Positions 1 through 10,259 of a stretch of 64,000 nt of DNA are shown one piece after another (the first letter of the stretch is position 1; each line of letters starts with the position of its first letter). The translations under genes and the position numbers were made by a program. Source of the stretch: Platycnemis pennipes (Eukaryota; Arthropoda; Insecta; Odonata; Platycnemididae); assembly GCA_933228895.1 (NCBI GenBank), contig OW121846.1, positions 21,581,088 to 21,645,087 of the forward strand, read 5' to 3'. The notes under the pieces were generated by a model. The model saw only the letters and a list, made by a program, of their open reading frames with translations. It was not told the origin of the DNA and did not search any database.

Positions 1-548
1 TTCGATGTGACCAACACGTTCATGAAAGCTGTCACTGTATACTACTACAAATAGTTAAACAGGAATTTATGCTTAATGTCTCCCAGTATATTATCAAGCA
101 GTCGAGACAAGATTTTCCCTCCCGTACTCAGTCCGAAGAGAAATTTTTCGTTTCGGAACAGACCTAAAGGGGTAATAAAAGCAGTCGCCTTCTTGGTTTC
201 TTCCGCAAGCGGAATCTGACGGTACGCCGAATTTAAGCCAAATACCGTAAAGACTCTTGCGTTTCTGAAATGAAAGAAGGCGGTTTCCACAGTTGGTAAA
301 GGGAAGGCGTCAAACCGTATTTTTTTATTAAGATTCCGGTAATCTACTACCAATCTGGAAGATCCCTCTTTTTTCGGGATAAGGAAAGCTGGGCTCGCGT
401 AATCGGAATTAGATTCCTGGATTATCCCTTTCCTTAACAGTTCCGCAAGTGTTTTCTCTTTTTCTCTAAATTTGAGAGACTGCATTGGAACGGCGATGTT
501 CTCACTGGTTCGGAATCCGTTAGTTGGAGTTTGTATTCTATCACTCAT
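1..548 (-). pseudogene. Gypsy reverse transcriptase fragment, catalytic Asp pair lost
   Basis: RT palm of a Ty3/Gypsy element. Visible motifs are PAFLIPKK, LVVDYRNLNK, FTVFGLNSAYRQIPL and the FGLSTGG segment before the catalytic turn. At the position of the YLDD box the sequence reads tyrosine-leucine and then two TAG codons in this frame. The downstream protein continues in another frame to the window edge, so the Asp pair is missing. The start is not a true initiator, because the protein belongs to a longer Gag-Pol frame. Confidence 0.8.
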
Positions 549-1030
549 GTTTCATCTAATTTACTTGCGATAACGTCGGGAAAGTCGTTTAACAGCTTCG
601 TAACGCGAGCTATTTGACTTGAATCGAGATGAATCAAGTTAATGCCTACTTTTGGCAGATTGGTTTCCGGCGTTTCCACATATTTAGCCTTCGTGAAGAA
701 GCCGATTGTATTTGGTCGAAATTGAAAGGAGAATGTGTTTTTCACAAAATTTAGGACCATACCCGTTTTTCGCATGAAGTCTGCTCCTAAAATGACTGCG
801 GCTTTAATCGCCTCTAGGATCAGGAATTCGTGCTCCCAAGAAAGGTTTTCTATTTTCACGCGTAGGATAGCCGACTGAGTGACTCGGACTCGACTGGCAT
901 TAAAGCCACTGCATACTATATTTATCTCTCGCATGTTATCTCTCGGAATATTTAAATGAGAGATAAATGATGAAGAAATACAAGAATGGAATGGAATGCT
1001 CCTTAGTCCAATAGCGCTCCGTCCTACGTC
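545..1030 (-). pseudogene. Gypsy aspartic protease, broken active site
   Basis: Retropepsin-type protease that would process the Gag-Pol polyprotein. The open part is 934-545 (about 129 aa) and includes the conserved second half (ILGADFMRKTGM, the flap and hydrophobic-G region). Upstream, the expected active-site triad reads D-stop-G: a TAA at 1003-1005 replaces the middle residue. A frame change separates this from the downstream part. The frame ends with TGA at 545-547, after which RT N-terminal sequence continues in the same frame. Confidence 0.75.
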
Positions 1031-1129
1031 CTTTCACTAGTGTTCTGACCATGAGTATTGTATTTGTGAGAGTTTTCTCCGGGCGGTTTTTGATTGCAAA
1101 AATAAACCCACGACGGCGACTAGCCCTTA

Positions 1130-1815
1130 TCGTCTCGCGGGTCTATTGTTTCCGTGACCGCGTCCTCGTGGGTCTCGGCATTGCGCGAGGAAATGCCCGA
1201 GGATTCCGCACCGTCAGCATTTAGCGGCGTTGGGATTCTCGACTCTGCGCGCTGCCGGAGGTTGACGTGGAGCTTCGTTCATAAATCTGTTGGTGACCTC
1301 GAGTTCTTCGCCTTTGTAACTAAACTTGGAGTCGACCATCTCTCCCGTAGGTACCTCATGCATGTCTGCAAGTTCCCGCCTTCCTTCGTGTCCTCGCCCC
1401 CAATTAACCAATTCCACTAAACTGCGGGGCTGGTTTGTTACCCGTAATAACAAATCCGGGCGGAGGTTCGCGCAAACTATGTCTCTTACTTCATCCTCTC
1501 CTAAGACCCCTATGAGTGTCCCGTTCATTAGCCTCTTTAGAGATACGTAGTCCGCATTCTCCGGGTCCCTGTTTCCTGTTAAATAAATCACGATGTAATC
1601 GGGCGTCGTAACAGGGGGCTCAATAGGCTTCTTAAACCCTCGCTGGAACTCGGAGAATTTAGTAAAATTTAAACCCCAGAACCATTCTCTCGCGCTGCCC
1701 TTCAAAACTTCGGGGAGTATTTTGAGACTCAGCTGTTCCGTTAGCCCGACATGGTCCCTTAACCTGTTCAATGCTTCAAGAAATCCCATAGCACTTTCGG
1801 CACGGTTACCACGGA
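1130..1815 (-). pseudogene. Gypsy gag, 5'-truncated, stop inside zinc knuckle
   Basis: Capsid-like gag. The open part (1789-1214) encodes about 190 aa with the retrotransposon-gag pattern of a Trp-rich segment (AREWFWGLNF) followed by basic, Arg-rich sequence. Its reading frame continues upstream to the satellite junction without an initiation region, so the N terminus is lost. The frame closes on a TGA at about 1211-1213, between the first two Cys of a CCHC zinc knuckle. The rest of the knuckle (C-x4-H-x4-C) follows in the same frame. The product would have packaged element RNA in cytoplasmic particles; this copy cannot. Confidence 0.8.
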
Positions 1816-1820
1816 ATTTT

Positions 1821-2688
1821 AATCAGAATTAACAGCTATTTAATAATTTTAATTTTAGCTGAAAAACAGTGGTTAAATGAATTAAGTAGGAATAAATCCA
1901 TTTTTTACAGAACGCCTTTTAGCTGTTATATTATATTGTTAAGAAAGGTTGCAATAAAACGGTCAACTATTCTGAGAATAGGCGAACGAGTCAATTTTAG
2001 TTTAAAAACAGCGGTAAACATGAATTTAGTTGGAAAATTTTCATTTATGAAAGAACGCCTCTTAGCAGGATTTTTTTTCTAAGAAATTTTGCAATAAATA
2101 AGGTGCACTGTTCTAAGATTAGGCGAATAAGAGACAATTTTAGTTGAAAAACGGCGATTAAAATGAATTTAGTTAGAATAATTTCATTTTTGAGAGAGAG
2201 TCTTAACAGGATATTTATCTTTGCTAAGAAATTTTGCTTTAAATGTGGTGAACTGTTCTGAGAATCGCCGAATGAGTCAATTTTAATTGAAAAATAGTGG
2301 TTGAAAGGAGTTTATGGAAAGAATTTTATATTGGAGAAAACGCCTCAGCACGATTTTTGAATTTGGCTAAGAAATTCTGCATTAATTGCAGTGAACTCTT
2401 CTGAGAAGAGGCGAAAGAGTCCACTTTAGTTGAAAAATGAATTAAGAATAAATAATTTTAAATTAGAGAGAGCGCCTCTTAGCAGGATTTCATTTTTTGC
2501 AAAGAAATGTTGCAATAATTGTGGTGAACTGTTTGGAGAAGAGATGAAAGAGCCAATGTCAGTTGAAAAACAGTATGAATGAATGGTAAAAATGAATTTG
2601 ATATGAAGAATTTCATTTTTGAGAGAAAGCCTCTAAGCAGGATTTTTTTATTTTGCTAAGAAATTTCGCATTAATTTTTGTAAACTAT
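1821..2688 (+). repeat. Satellite array, about 145-bp monomers
   Basis: About six head-to-tail monomers. Each has the landmarks 'caattttagttgaaaaac', 'gaatttagttggaa', 'gagaacgcctcttagcagg', 'aagaaattttgcaat' and 'gtgaactgttctgagaa'. Landmark spacing is roughly 130-155 bp. Monomers are clearly diverged from one another. There is no coding potential; short ORFs here are chance. The array is interrupted at the right by the CR1-like element and resumes in phase at about 18031. Confidence 0.9.
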
Positions 2689-3003
2689 ATATTGCCTTTA
2701 TTGCCTTTATTGTATTTTTAAATCAGGACCTTCTAAGCCACACAAGGCTTGTCAGAAGATTCCGCAGCAATTTATGCCAGCGGCATGTTACATAGTGGAA
2801 AATAATATTAATATATATAAAACAGAACTCAAACACATCTCATTGCAATGATATAAGTAAAAAAAAATAAATTCACAAATGATCACAGAAATATAACATA
2901 TTCATAAATATACTGCTTAATTTAAAGGATTACAAATTCACAATATCATTAATTAAGCACTCCTTGATACTTTTTTTTATTTCTACCATTCTTTTTAAAT
3001 TTC
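2689..3003 (-). other. 3' untranslated region and tail of CR1-like element
   Basis: AT-rich sequence between the end of the RT C-terminal fragment and the satellite. It ends in the tandem AATAAAGGC tail (minus orientation) at 2691-2711. No other gene or signal is seen. Confidence 0.6.
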
Positions 3004-3842
3004 TCAATTGCCCAGGCATACGATTAAAAGTATATGGTATAATATATGTAGACAACCTTTTTCCATATCATTTTGATAATTATAAGTTATCAGCATATGA
3101 TCATTTCTTTTAGACATACTACGTGTATTCATACAGGGGACTTGGTATTCTTTCTTGAAATAATTTTCCACAATGATTAACCATTTAAATAATTGATCTA
3201 CAGTTAAAACATTATATTTTACACAAAGTGATTTCAGGTCAGTGTTACCACAATATGAGAACCCACCCAAAGCAATAGATTTTAAAATTCTTTTTTGGTT
3301 TCTGATTATTGTATTTAACAGTGTATTACAGGCCATTCCCCAAACTGTGATTCCATATCTCAGTATGCTCTCAACCATTGCAAAATAAATAGTTAATTTG
3401 GTCTTTGTAGGTACAATTTGTCTGAGTATAAACATTTGATAAGCCACAGTTCTTAATTTTTTTATTAATTTTGTTAATGTGAAGAGGGAATTTGAAGTGC
3501 TAATCAATGATCACACCAAGGTAAGTGTACTTTTCTACCTGGTCCAATAAAGGACAGTTGCAGTTATCAAAAAGATCAAGAAGATTATTGTCATGAATAC
3601 ATTTGTGGGATTGGATTTTTACTTTTACCTCTTTCTTCATTTTGCTCATTGAGGATATGTGCATAATCGACGTCTTATCTTTATTTGTAAATTATTGTCA
3701 TGCGCCCAAATATGTATCCTCTCAAACCATAATAAAATGTGGCCCCTCACACCAATTCTCTCTAATTTACATAAGAGGATACTTACATCTAAAGCGTCAA
3801 AGGCTTTCCGAAAATCAATGAAAAGGGCTATTACAGAGAGAC
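3004..3842 (-). pseudogene. CR1-like RT, C-terminal half with palm deletion
   Basis: Reading on minus from 3842, the RT resumes after the BEL insertion with the motif ALFIDFRKAFD (RT motif A) and LLCKLERIGVRG. It then jumps to sequence typical of the region after the catalytic YADD box, and to a C-terminal part with LRYGITVWG at 3507-3004. The GVPQGS and YADD motifs expected between them are absent, which places an internal deletion near 3700-3715. Frame changes also occur between 3646 and 3507. The protein would have primed cDNA synthesis at nicked chromosomal DNA; this copy lacks the catalytic centre. Confidence 0.75.
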
Positions 3843-4177
3843 TGTTCAGTTGTGTTTTAAATGGTTTGTCAAGGTTGAGCCGCGCCACCACTTGGCGGTG
3901 CCACTGGACTTCGGTTTTCGATTATCATTTGTTTGTGTGCCTAGTGAGTGGATGTTGAATGAGTGTGTGAGTCTACCTGTGAACGCTGAGCAGTGAGGAT
4001 CAAGTGAAAGAAGCAACCCTGTGGAGTCCAGCTGCTTGCCGCATCGCCATCGGTCGGTCGGGCACGCGATCGGTGAGTGGCAGATTGTCGTGGCTCAACC
4101 TTTTGTCCCTAATAATTTTCGTAATAGCAAATTATACAGTCCACTTTAAGATAGAAATTCACCTTCGGAAGTGATCA
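3843..4177 (+). repeat. BEL 1 5' LTR
   Basis: 335 bp, TGTTCAG...GTGATCA, matched over its full length by 15887-16221. It should contain the promoter for the genomic RNA. No clear TATA box was identified. Confidence 0.93.
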
Positions 4178-4179
4178 TA

Positions 4180-4197
4180 TGGTCCTTCGGGCCGGAT
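4180..4197 (+). promoter_or_regulatory. BEL 1 primer-binding-site candidate
   Basis: TGGTCCTTCGGGCCGGAT starts 2 nt after the 5' LTR. It begins with TGG, the complement of a tRNA 3' CCA, and is repeated exactly at the equivalent place of BEL 2 (31094). The tRNA that would pair was not identified. Confidence 0.65.
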
Positions 4198-4274
4198 ATC
4201 GTTAAATATCAGTGTAGATATCGATAGGATTTGGTCGGTTTTTCACCCTTGCTTTGTTTAACAGGTAATAGAAA

Positions 4275-5202
4275 ATGCCGGCGATCGACGACTTAGAGTT
4301 TCGTATTGCATCTCTCCTTGCAAAGATGGGTCGTATCAATGATGTCGCTAAAGATTTCGAAAAGAATGCGAGTGACGTAAAACAGAGGAATTTATTACGA
4401 GCTATGACAGACCAGGTTGATAAAATTGCGGACAATGTTAATGAGGGCATTCCAAAATTAGCTGCGTTGTACGCGAAACAGTCCCCTCCGATTGAAAGGG
4501 ACAAAGAATTGCGTAAGAGGACTGAGGAGTTCGAGGCGATGTTCTACAATACGAAGGCAATTCTCCTCACTCACTTCCCCGATGTGGAGCCTCGCTTAAG
4601 GTCAACGGGGCATCATGCTGCCGTGGGGAGTAACGTTACTCATGCAGTAGCGCTCCCTAAACTCGATTTGATAGTTTAATGGTAATTTAATGCAATGGCA
4701 GGTATTTTATGATTTATACCTAACAGCGGTGCATGATAATCCTTCCTTGAGTGACGTGCAGAAATTTTTGTACCTCAAATCTGTTCTCGAAAGGGAAGCA
4801 TTGTCGTGTGTTTTATCCCTACATGTGTCCTCGGGAAATTATTCAGTCGCGTGGGAGAGTTTGAAATCACGCTATATGGATCCTAATAGGCTGACAAATG
4901 CCTATCTGGAGGCTCTGTTTGATATGACCCCAATCAGCAGGGAAGCTCAAGCTATTCATAAATTTTGCACATTGATCACTGAGTATGTAGGTGCGTTAAG
5001 CGCTGTGGGCCACAATGTCGAAAGTTGGTCTGTACCAATGCTTTGTCTGTTGCGTCGAAAACTCAATTCCGTGTTGCGAGAGCGATGGGAAAAGATAGCA
5101 TTGAACGTTGTAGAGCCGTCTTTACAAACCTTTTTTGATTTTTTGAATGAGGAAGCCAAAGTTTTGGAGACATCTTCATCGTTACCGGTGGAAACTGGAT
5201 AG
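4275..5202 (+). pseudogene. BEL 1 gag N-terminal and central region, frameshifted
   Basis: Gag of a Pao/BEL element. The start ATG at 4275 follows a leader of about 95 nt. The first frame (4275-4679, 134 aa) is helical and charged and ends at LPKLDLI. A 1-nt shift near 4670-4690 moves the protein into the frame 4690-5202, with VFYDLYLTAVHDNPSLSDVQKF and LKSRYMDPNRL, typical of the BEL gag region known as DUF1759. That frame closes with TAG at 5200-5202, and the same frame continues with the zinc knuckles after it. It would form the particle shell; as read here it yields only fragments. Confidence 0.85.
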
Positions 5203-5250
5203 CATAAAAGGACCCATAAGCCAGCACAATCGTTTAGAAAATCTACGAGT

Positions 5251-7164
5251 ATGGTTGTTAACACGGACAGCCAGAAATCGTGCCCAAATTGTTCATTGTC
5301 GCACTCATTGGAGAAATTCAGGAAGTTTTTGAAATTACCTGTGGGTTCTCGGCTGAGGGTAGTAAAAGCAAAAGGTTGTTGTCTAGTTTGTTTTAGCCAA
5401 GAACACTTTTTAAAAGATTGTGAAGTCAAACAGCCATGCCCCAACTGTAAAATGCGACATAATGAATTGCTTTGCTTTGCCAATCGTGGGAACTCAAGTT
5501 CGAAATTTGAGGCTAAAGGTAATGCTACGGCAGAGAGTCGACAGCATAACCCTCAATTAGCGAGCGCGGACTCAGGCGAGACGAAAAAAAATCCGGTTAA
5601 CGAGGTTTCCACACTTCAAACTTGCACTCATCGGTCGGGGTCCGTAGTGATGCCTGCAACTGCTAGGGCAACCGTATTGGATACTAATGGCAAAGGTCGT
5701 GCCATTAAACTCTTGCTTGACACCGCAAGTCAGGGAACATTTATCACTGAATCCTGCGTTCGGCGGTTAGGGCTAAATTCCAATAAAATTAGAACGCCCA
5801 TCTTCGGGTTTGGAAATAATAACGCCGTAGTATCCTCTGGAATGGTCAGTTTGAAAATAAAGCCTTCCTCCCAAAGCACGTTGAAATATGATATCAACGC
5901 TATGGTGGTCCCTCATATTGCTCAGTGTCCAAAAATATCGGTCGTTAATAGAACATGGCCGCATATTGTGGGATTGAAACTTGCGGACCCGAGGTATTAC
6001 GATGAGGAAACGATAGATGTACTATTAGGCGCCGAATGGTTTGCGCGCGTGGTAGTTGACGCGCCAATAATTGGGCCGGCAGGGACACCTGACATTTTAC
6101 CTACAGTTTTTGGTCATTGCCTGATAGGGAAAATCGAAAATATCGATAATAAAATCCAGGTGTTTTGCTCAACGCTAGGTGAGAGCATTGAAAGTTTAGT
6201 GCGAAAGTTCTGGGAATATGAGGAACCTCCGAGGAGATATCAGTGCAGTCCGGAAGATGATGCTTGTGAACAACACTATCAGAAAAATGTAGCTCGTGAA
6301 TTTAAACAATATGTTGTTCGGCTACCTTTTATTACAGATATACCAGAATTGGGGCAAAGTTATGGTTTAGCTCTGCAAAGATTTTATATGCTAGAAAATA
6401 GATTGAAGAAAAACGCCGCTTTACGAGCCAAGTATAATGAATTTATGAAGGATTACATTACGCAAGGCCATATGATTGAGGCATCTGGTCCCCCATCGGT
6501 ACTGTCTTACTACATTCCGCACCATTGTATTTATCGCTCGAGGGAGGAATTCGCTCGATTTAGGGTGGTTTTCGATTGTTCAATGAAAACCACTAATGGC
6601 ATATCATTGAACGATGCGTTATATAAGGGTCCCAAATTGCAAGTGGATCTAATCGATATATTAACACGATTTAGATTGGATGAGGTTGTGGTGATCGCAG
6701 ATATCCGCCAAATGTATAGAAACATTAAACTGCATCCGGACAATTATGATATGCAACGGATATTTTGGAGATTTAGTCCCGAGGAGGAGTTGCGAGAGTA
6801 CTGCTTGACCACCGTAACTTATGGACTGAAATCGGCCCCGTTTTTGGCAATTCGTACACTTCATCAGTTGGTATGCGATGAAGGCGTAGAATATCCAGTT
6901 GCATCTCGAATAATTAGAGAAAATACGTATATGGACGACATAGTTTCCTCAGTTCGAACCATCGACGAAGGGTTAAAATTGCAGTGTCAATTAAAGAAGC
7001 TTTTGGATCGTGGAGGCTTTGAGTTGCGCAAATGGTTGAGCAACAAGGTCGAACTGCTAAAGAATGTACCCGCAGAGTTTTGCATTCTGAAACCGGAGGT
7101 ATTTACTTTTCAATATAAAAAACCAACCTGCCGCGGAAATTTTGGGTTTGACTTGGAATCCTAG
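5251..7164 (+). pseudogene. BEL 1 gag zinc knuckles, aspartic protease and reverse transcriptase
   Basis: A 637-codon open stretch of the Gag-Pol polyprotein, in frame with gag across the TAG at 5200. In order: a CCHC knuckle (CLVCFSQEHFLKDC) and a second Cys cluster; the protease active site LLLDTASQGTFI at about 5719 with the LLGAEWF segment (DUF1758/peptidase A17 type); and the RT with RVVFDCSM, IADIRQMYRNI and the catalytic YMDD at 6928-6939. The listed ATG is internal, not a true start. A frameshift at about 7120-7150 separates it from the RNase H part. The catalytic residues are present but cannot be joined in one frame. Confidence 0.88.
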
Positions 7165-8182
7165 AAAGGATAAATTTTCGTATAAGTTTGATGCTGGGTT
7201 TGGTGATATTACGAAAAGAACTATATTGTCGGAGGTTGCCCGCTTGTTCGATCCGCTTGGTTTTATTAGTCCCGTCACATTTTATGGAAAATGGCTCATC
7301 CAGTATCTTTGGCATAGCGGACTTGATTGGGATGACCCTCTTCCAGAGGAAGTAGTTGCCAAATGGAGGCAATTCCGCAGTGAGTTGCCACTCATTTCGA
7401 AATTTGAATTACGTCGTTGCTTGAATTTAGACTCGGCAATCGACCTGCAGTTGCATGCTTTTGCAGATAGTTCAGAGAGGGGCTATGCTGCGGTGGTTTA
7501 TTTACGAGGTGTGAAGGCCGATCAGACTGTTGCTACCTCATTGCTGATAGCTAAGTCAAAGGTAGCACCGATCAAGCGGATATCACTGCCTCGATTAGAA
7601 TTGTTAGGTCTGGTTTTAGCTACTAACCTTATTGAGTATGCCAGAGATATATTGCACCATCACTGCATAATTTCAGATGTTGTCGTATGGAGTGATTCTA
7701 TGGTTGCTCTTCAGTGGGTAAAGTCGTCCCCTCACCGCTGGAAATCCTTTATTGCAAATAGAGTGACGCTGATTCAAGAGAAATTATCTCCAAACAAATT
7801 TCGGTATGTCCCATCAGACTCTAACCCTAGTTACATAACATCGAGAGGAGCCCTTCCTCGTCAATTTATCGAGGACGCGAGCTGGGTGACGGGCCCGTTA
7901 TGGCTGAGTCAACCATTGGACGGGTGGCCGAGGGCTCCAAAACTAGCTAACCACACGGAGTGTGATGCCCTTGAAGTGGAAGCTCGAACAATTAATCTCC
8001 ATACGGTACTAGAACAGGATACACTAGCTTGGTTGTTGAAGTTTTCCTCATTTTCACGCTTGAGGAGAGCTACTGCATATTGCCTGCGGTTCATTCATAA
8101 TTGTAAGCATCCCAAGGAGAAACATAGTGGTTATCTCACTACGGAAGAATTAGCACAGGCAGAGGTGCGTTTGGTAATTTAA
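7142..8182 (+). pseudogene. BEL 1 RT thumb/connection and RNase H
   Basis: A 346-aa continuation of pol. LGLTWNP and RLFDPLGFISP are Pao-family landmarks of the RT-RNase H connection. The RNase H fold follows, with LHAFADSSERGYAAVVY, KRISLPRLELLG and VVWSDSMVALQWV supplying the acidic residues. It degrades RNA in the RNA:DNA hybrid during reverse transcription. The frame is shifted relative to the RT upstream and closes at a TAA (8180-8182). The integrase N-terminal part follows in the same frame, so that TAA is a single nonsense change. Confidence 0.85.
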
Positions 8183-8412
8183 GTGCAACGAATTGAATTT
8201 CAAAAGGAATTAGATTTATTAAGAAAAGAAGTAGTGCCCAGTCGGTTGAGAAATTTGAACCCATTCGTAGATAAGGAAGGAGTCCTAAGGGTTGGAGGCC
8301 GATTGAAGCATGCCAAGATTGCATTCAACCAGAAACACCCAATGCTGCTTCCGAAGTCTCATCATTTAACTACTTTGATTATTGATTATTATCATGAGGT
8401 TCACCTACACCC
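8183..8412 (+). pseudogene. BEL 1 integrase N-terminal part
   Basis: In frame with the RNase H part after the TAA. It contains NPFVDKEGVLRVGGRLKHA and the HPMLLPKSHH segment of the HHCC zinc-binding N-terminal domain of Pao integrases. Coding is cut after residues YHEVHLH by the SINE at 8413. The frame resumes at about 8735 with no net change, because the SINE plus duplication add 322 nt and the frames agree once these are removed. Confidence 0.85.
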
Positions 8413-8721
8413 GTATTGGCCTCCCATCCCGAAGGTCCGGGTTCGATTCCCGGCAGTGGCGGATTTTTCAGTGGAAGACCGGTCCCCACTTGCGTGCCTA
8501 GTGGAGGGCATTTCAAGTACAGTACTCCGTCCGTCGGATGGGACGTTAAGCCGTGGTCCCCTTGGCGCCTTTCGTTAAGAGTAGGCTAATGCCGACGTCG
8601 GGTTTCTCTCCACCCTTCCTCCGTTCCCTAGAAACTCCTACCATTACCCAATTACCCACCTGTCCTATATGGCGCAAATGACCTCAGCTGTCGGTCGCCT
8701 CCCCTAAATAACCAACCAACC
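8413..8721 (+). mobile_element. tRNA-derived SINE with LINE-like 3' end
   Basis: 309 bp flanked by a 13-bp direct repeat (ttcacctacaccc at 8400-8412 and 8722-8734). Near the 5' end is a pol III B box (GGTTCGATTCC at about 8442) in a tRNA T-arm context. No A box is visible, so the copy looks 5'-truncated. The 3' part (gcaaatgacctcagctgtcgg...taaataaccaacc, about 8672-8721) aligns with the 3' ends of I-like elements A (about 15318-15370) and B. The tail is a short CAAC-type repeat. It encodes no protein and needs LINE reverse transcriptase to move. Confidence 0.85.
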
Positions 8722-8734
8722 TTCACCTACACCC

Positions 8735-9660
8735 TGGGTCACTTCATTTTCACTGCCTTATCCAGGCTAAATTTTGGATCATAAATGCTAGAGAGGTTAT
8801 TCGTCGGAGAATATTGCACTGCATGAAATGCTTTCGTGCAAACCCCAAACCGAAAGAGCAGTTTATGGGTAATATACCTCCCTCTCGATTGGAGAAAATT
8901 AATGCATTTTGCATAACAGGCGTGGACTTTGGCGGGCCGTATGCCCTAAAAATGGGAAAAATACGCAAAGCAAAGATATTAAATGGATATATTTGCTTGT
9001 TCGTTTGTTTCGCAACAAGGGCAATACATTTGGAACTTGTCTCGGATTTGAGTTCCGATTGTTTCTTAGCCGCATTAAGGCGGTTTATTTCGCGAAGAGG
9101 CGCCGTGACCGAAATTCATAGCGACAATGGAACGAATTTTGTAGGGGCGCAGAGAAAGATGGCGACTTGGAGGAAAGTAACGTCATCAGCTGACTTCAAT
9201 AGTAGAGCCGAACGGTATCTGGGTGATAGAGGAATCGCATGGAGATTCATACCTCCTGGCAGCCCCCATATGGGAGGACTATGGGAAGCCGGTGTAAAGT
9301 CGGTGAAAAGACATTTGGCAGCATCACTCGGCGATCAAGTACTAACGTACGAAGAATTCTACACAGTACTCGTTCAGATAGAAGCTGTATTGAACTCGAG
9401 ACCTATTACTCCAGTTAGTACTGATCCTACCGATGTCGAGGCTCTTACTCCCCGCCACTTTCTGCTGCAAGAGCCAATTTACACACTTCCTGAAGAACCG
9501 GAGCATGGTCCAGGGGGATATAGAAGGCGATGGAGTTTACTGCAACAATTAGTGGCGACATTCTGGAGGCGATGGCAGGACGATTATCTAATTACCCTCC
9601 AGAGGCGAGAGAAATGGACTACCAAAAGTAGTAATATTAAGGAGGGCGACCTAGTAATAT
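8735..9660 (+). pseudogene. BEL 1 integrase core and start of C-terminal domain
   Basis: Resumes after the SINE with CMKCF of the HHCC zinc domain. The catalytic core shows GVDFGGPY, HSDNGTNF and GGLWEAGVKS, giving all three D, D and E residues. LNSRPITP and LTPRHFLL belong to the region leading into the C-terminal DUF5641-type domain. Integrase would join the cDNA to chromosomal DNA. The frame is open from the SINE junction to the insertion of I-like element A after NIKEGDLVI. The last 58 codons lie beyond it, at 15371-15546. Confidence 0.88.
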
Positions 9661-9661
9661 T

Positions 9662-10259
9662 CCCCCCTGCGGGTAGGGGGATTGAGAATACTCCCGCAGT
9701 ATCCCTGCTTGTCGTAAGAGGCGACTAAAAGGGCGGGGAGACAACCCCGATAACAAACCCCGTGCCAGCAAGGGTTGAGCCCGGACAGTCTTGTGGGTCA
9801 ACTGTCTGTGTGCGGCCACACCACCTGGCCTGCGATCCACCCGCATGTTTGCCGTGTGCGGAGACCCGTAAGGAGGAGAAGGGGATCCTGGAGGGTGAGG
9901 TCCGCGGTTCCCAGCCGGGTGTCGGATGCCCGGTATGGACTACGGGCCAATACCCCTCTTCGGCCCCGGATTCTGTGTAAACGGGCGGCCGGGAGCTAGC
10001 CACTCCCGGTCAATCGGCTTCCGTGGCGTTACGCTTAACGGTGGCGAGTGCCAGGGAGGTGGGGGTCTGCGTAGGGCGGTCGGAGATGTACTGGTTTGGT
10101 GGGCCCGTGCATCGAAGACCCAACCCGAAACAGACAACCACCTCTAGGGTGCTATATCCCCTCGGGTAGCCCTGGCGACCGCACCGGTTTGCGGTGCGGC
10201 GTCCCGAATGTGTGGCTCCATGGTGGGTGGGGAGCCCGGGGGATGAATGCAGTTTAGGC
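9662..10259 (+). promoter_or_regulatory. I-like A 5' UTR with terminal pseudoknot candidate
   Basis: About 600 nt, GC-rich, shared with B (42438-43024) and with the lone copy at 47081-47626, and more distantly with C (19318-19722). The first 60 nt can pair as CCCCCT with AGGGGG and, crossing it, CTGCGGG with CCCGCAG: an H-type pseudoknot. A further hairpin GTCG/CGAC follows. By analogy to other LINEs it should hold the internal promoter. Short ORFs on both strands lie in it but look like composition effects. Confidence 0.7.

Larger units (their letters stand above)
1..1820 (-). mobile_element. Gypsy-type LTR retrotransposon fragment (gag-PR-RT)
   Basis: A minus-strand block with gag, aspartic protease and reverse transcriptase in the order gag > PR > RT, as in Ty3/Gypsy elements. 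The gag is cut off at its 5' side where satellite begins near 1820, so no 5' LTR or leader is present. The RT runs into the left window edge. Stops and frameshifts occur in every domain, so this is a dead copy. It shows no link to the other elements in the window. Confidence 0.85.

Noticed and set aside
8435..8465. A tRNA gene, because of the B-box sequence
   Set aside because: No A box, acceptor stem or anticodon arm can be built. The flanking 13-bp duplication and LINE-like 3' end make it a SINE.
9662..9740. An HDV-like self-cleaving ribozyme at the I-like 5' end
   Set aside because: The two crossing stems fit only part of the HDV topology. No convincing P3 or P4 or catalytic-core strand is visible, so only a pseudoknot is claimed.
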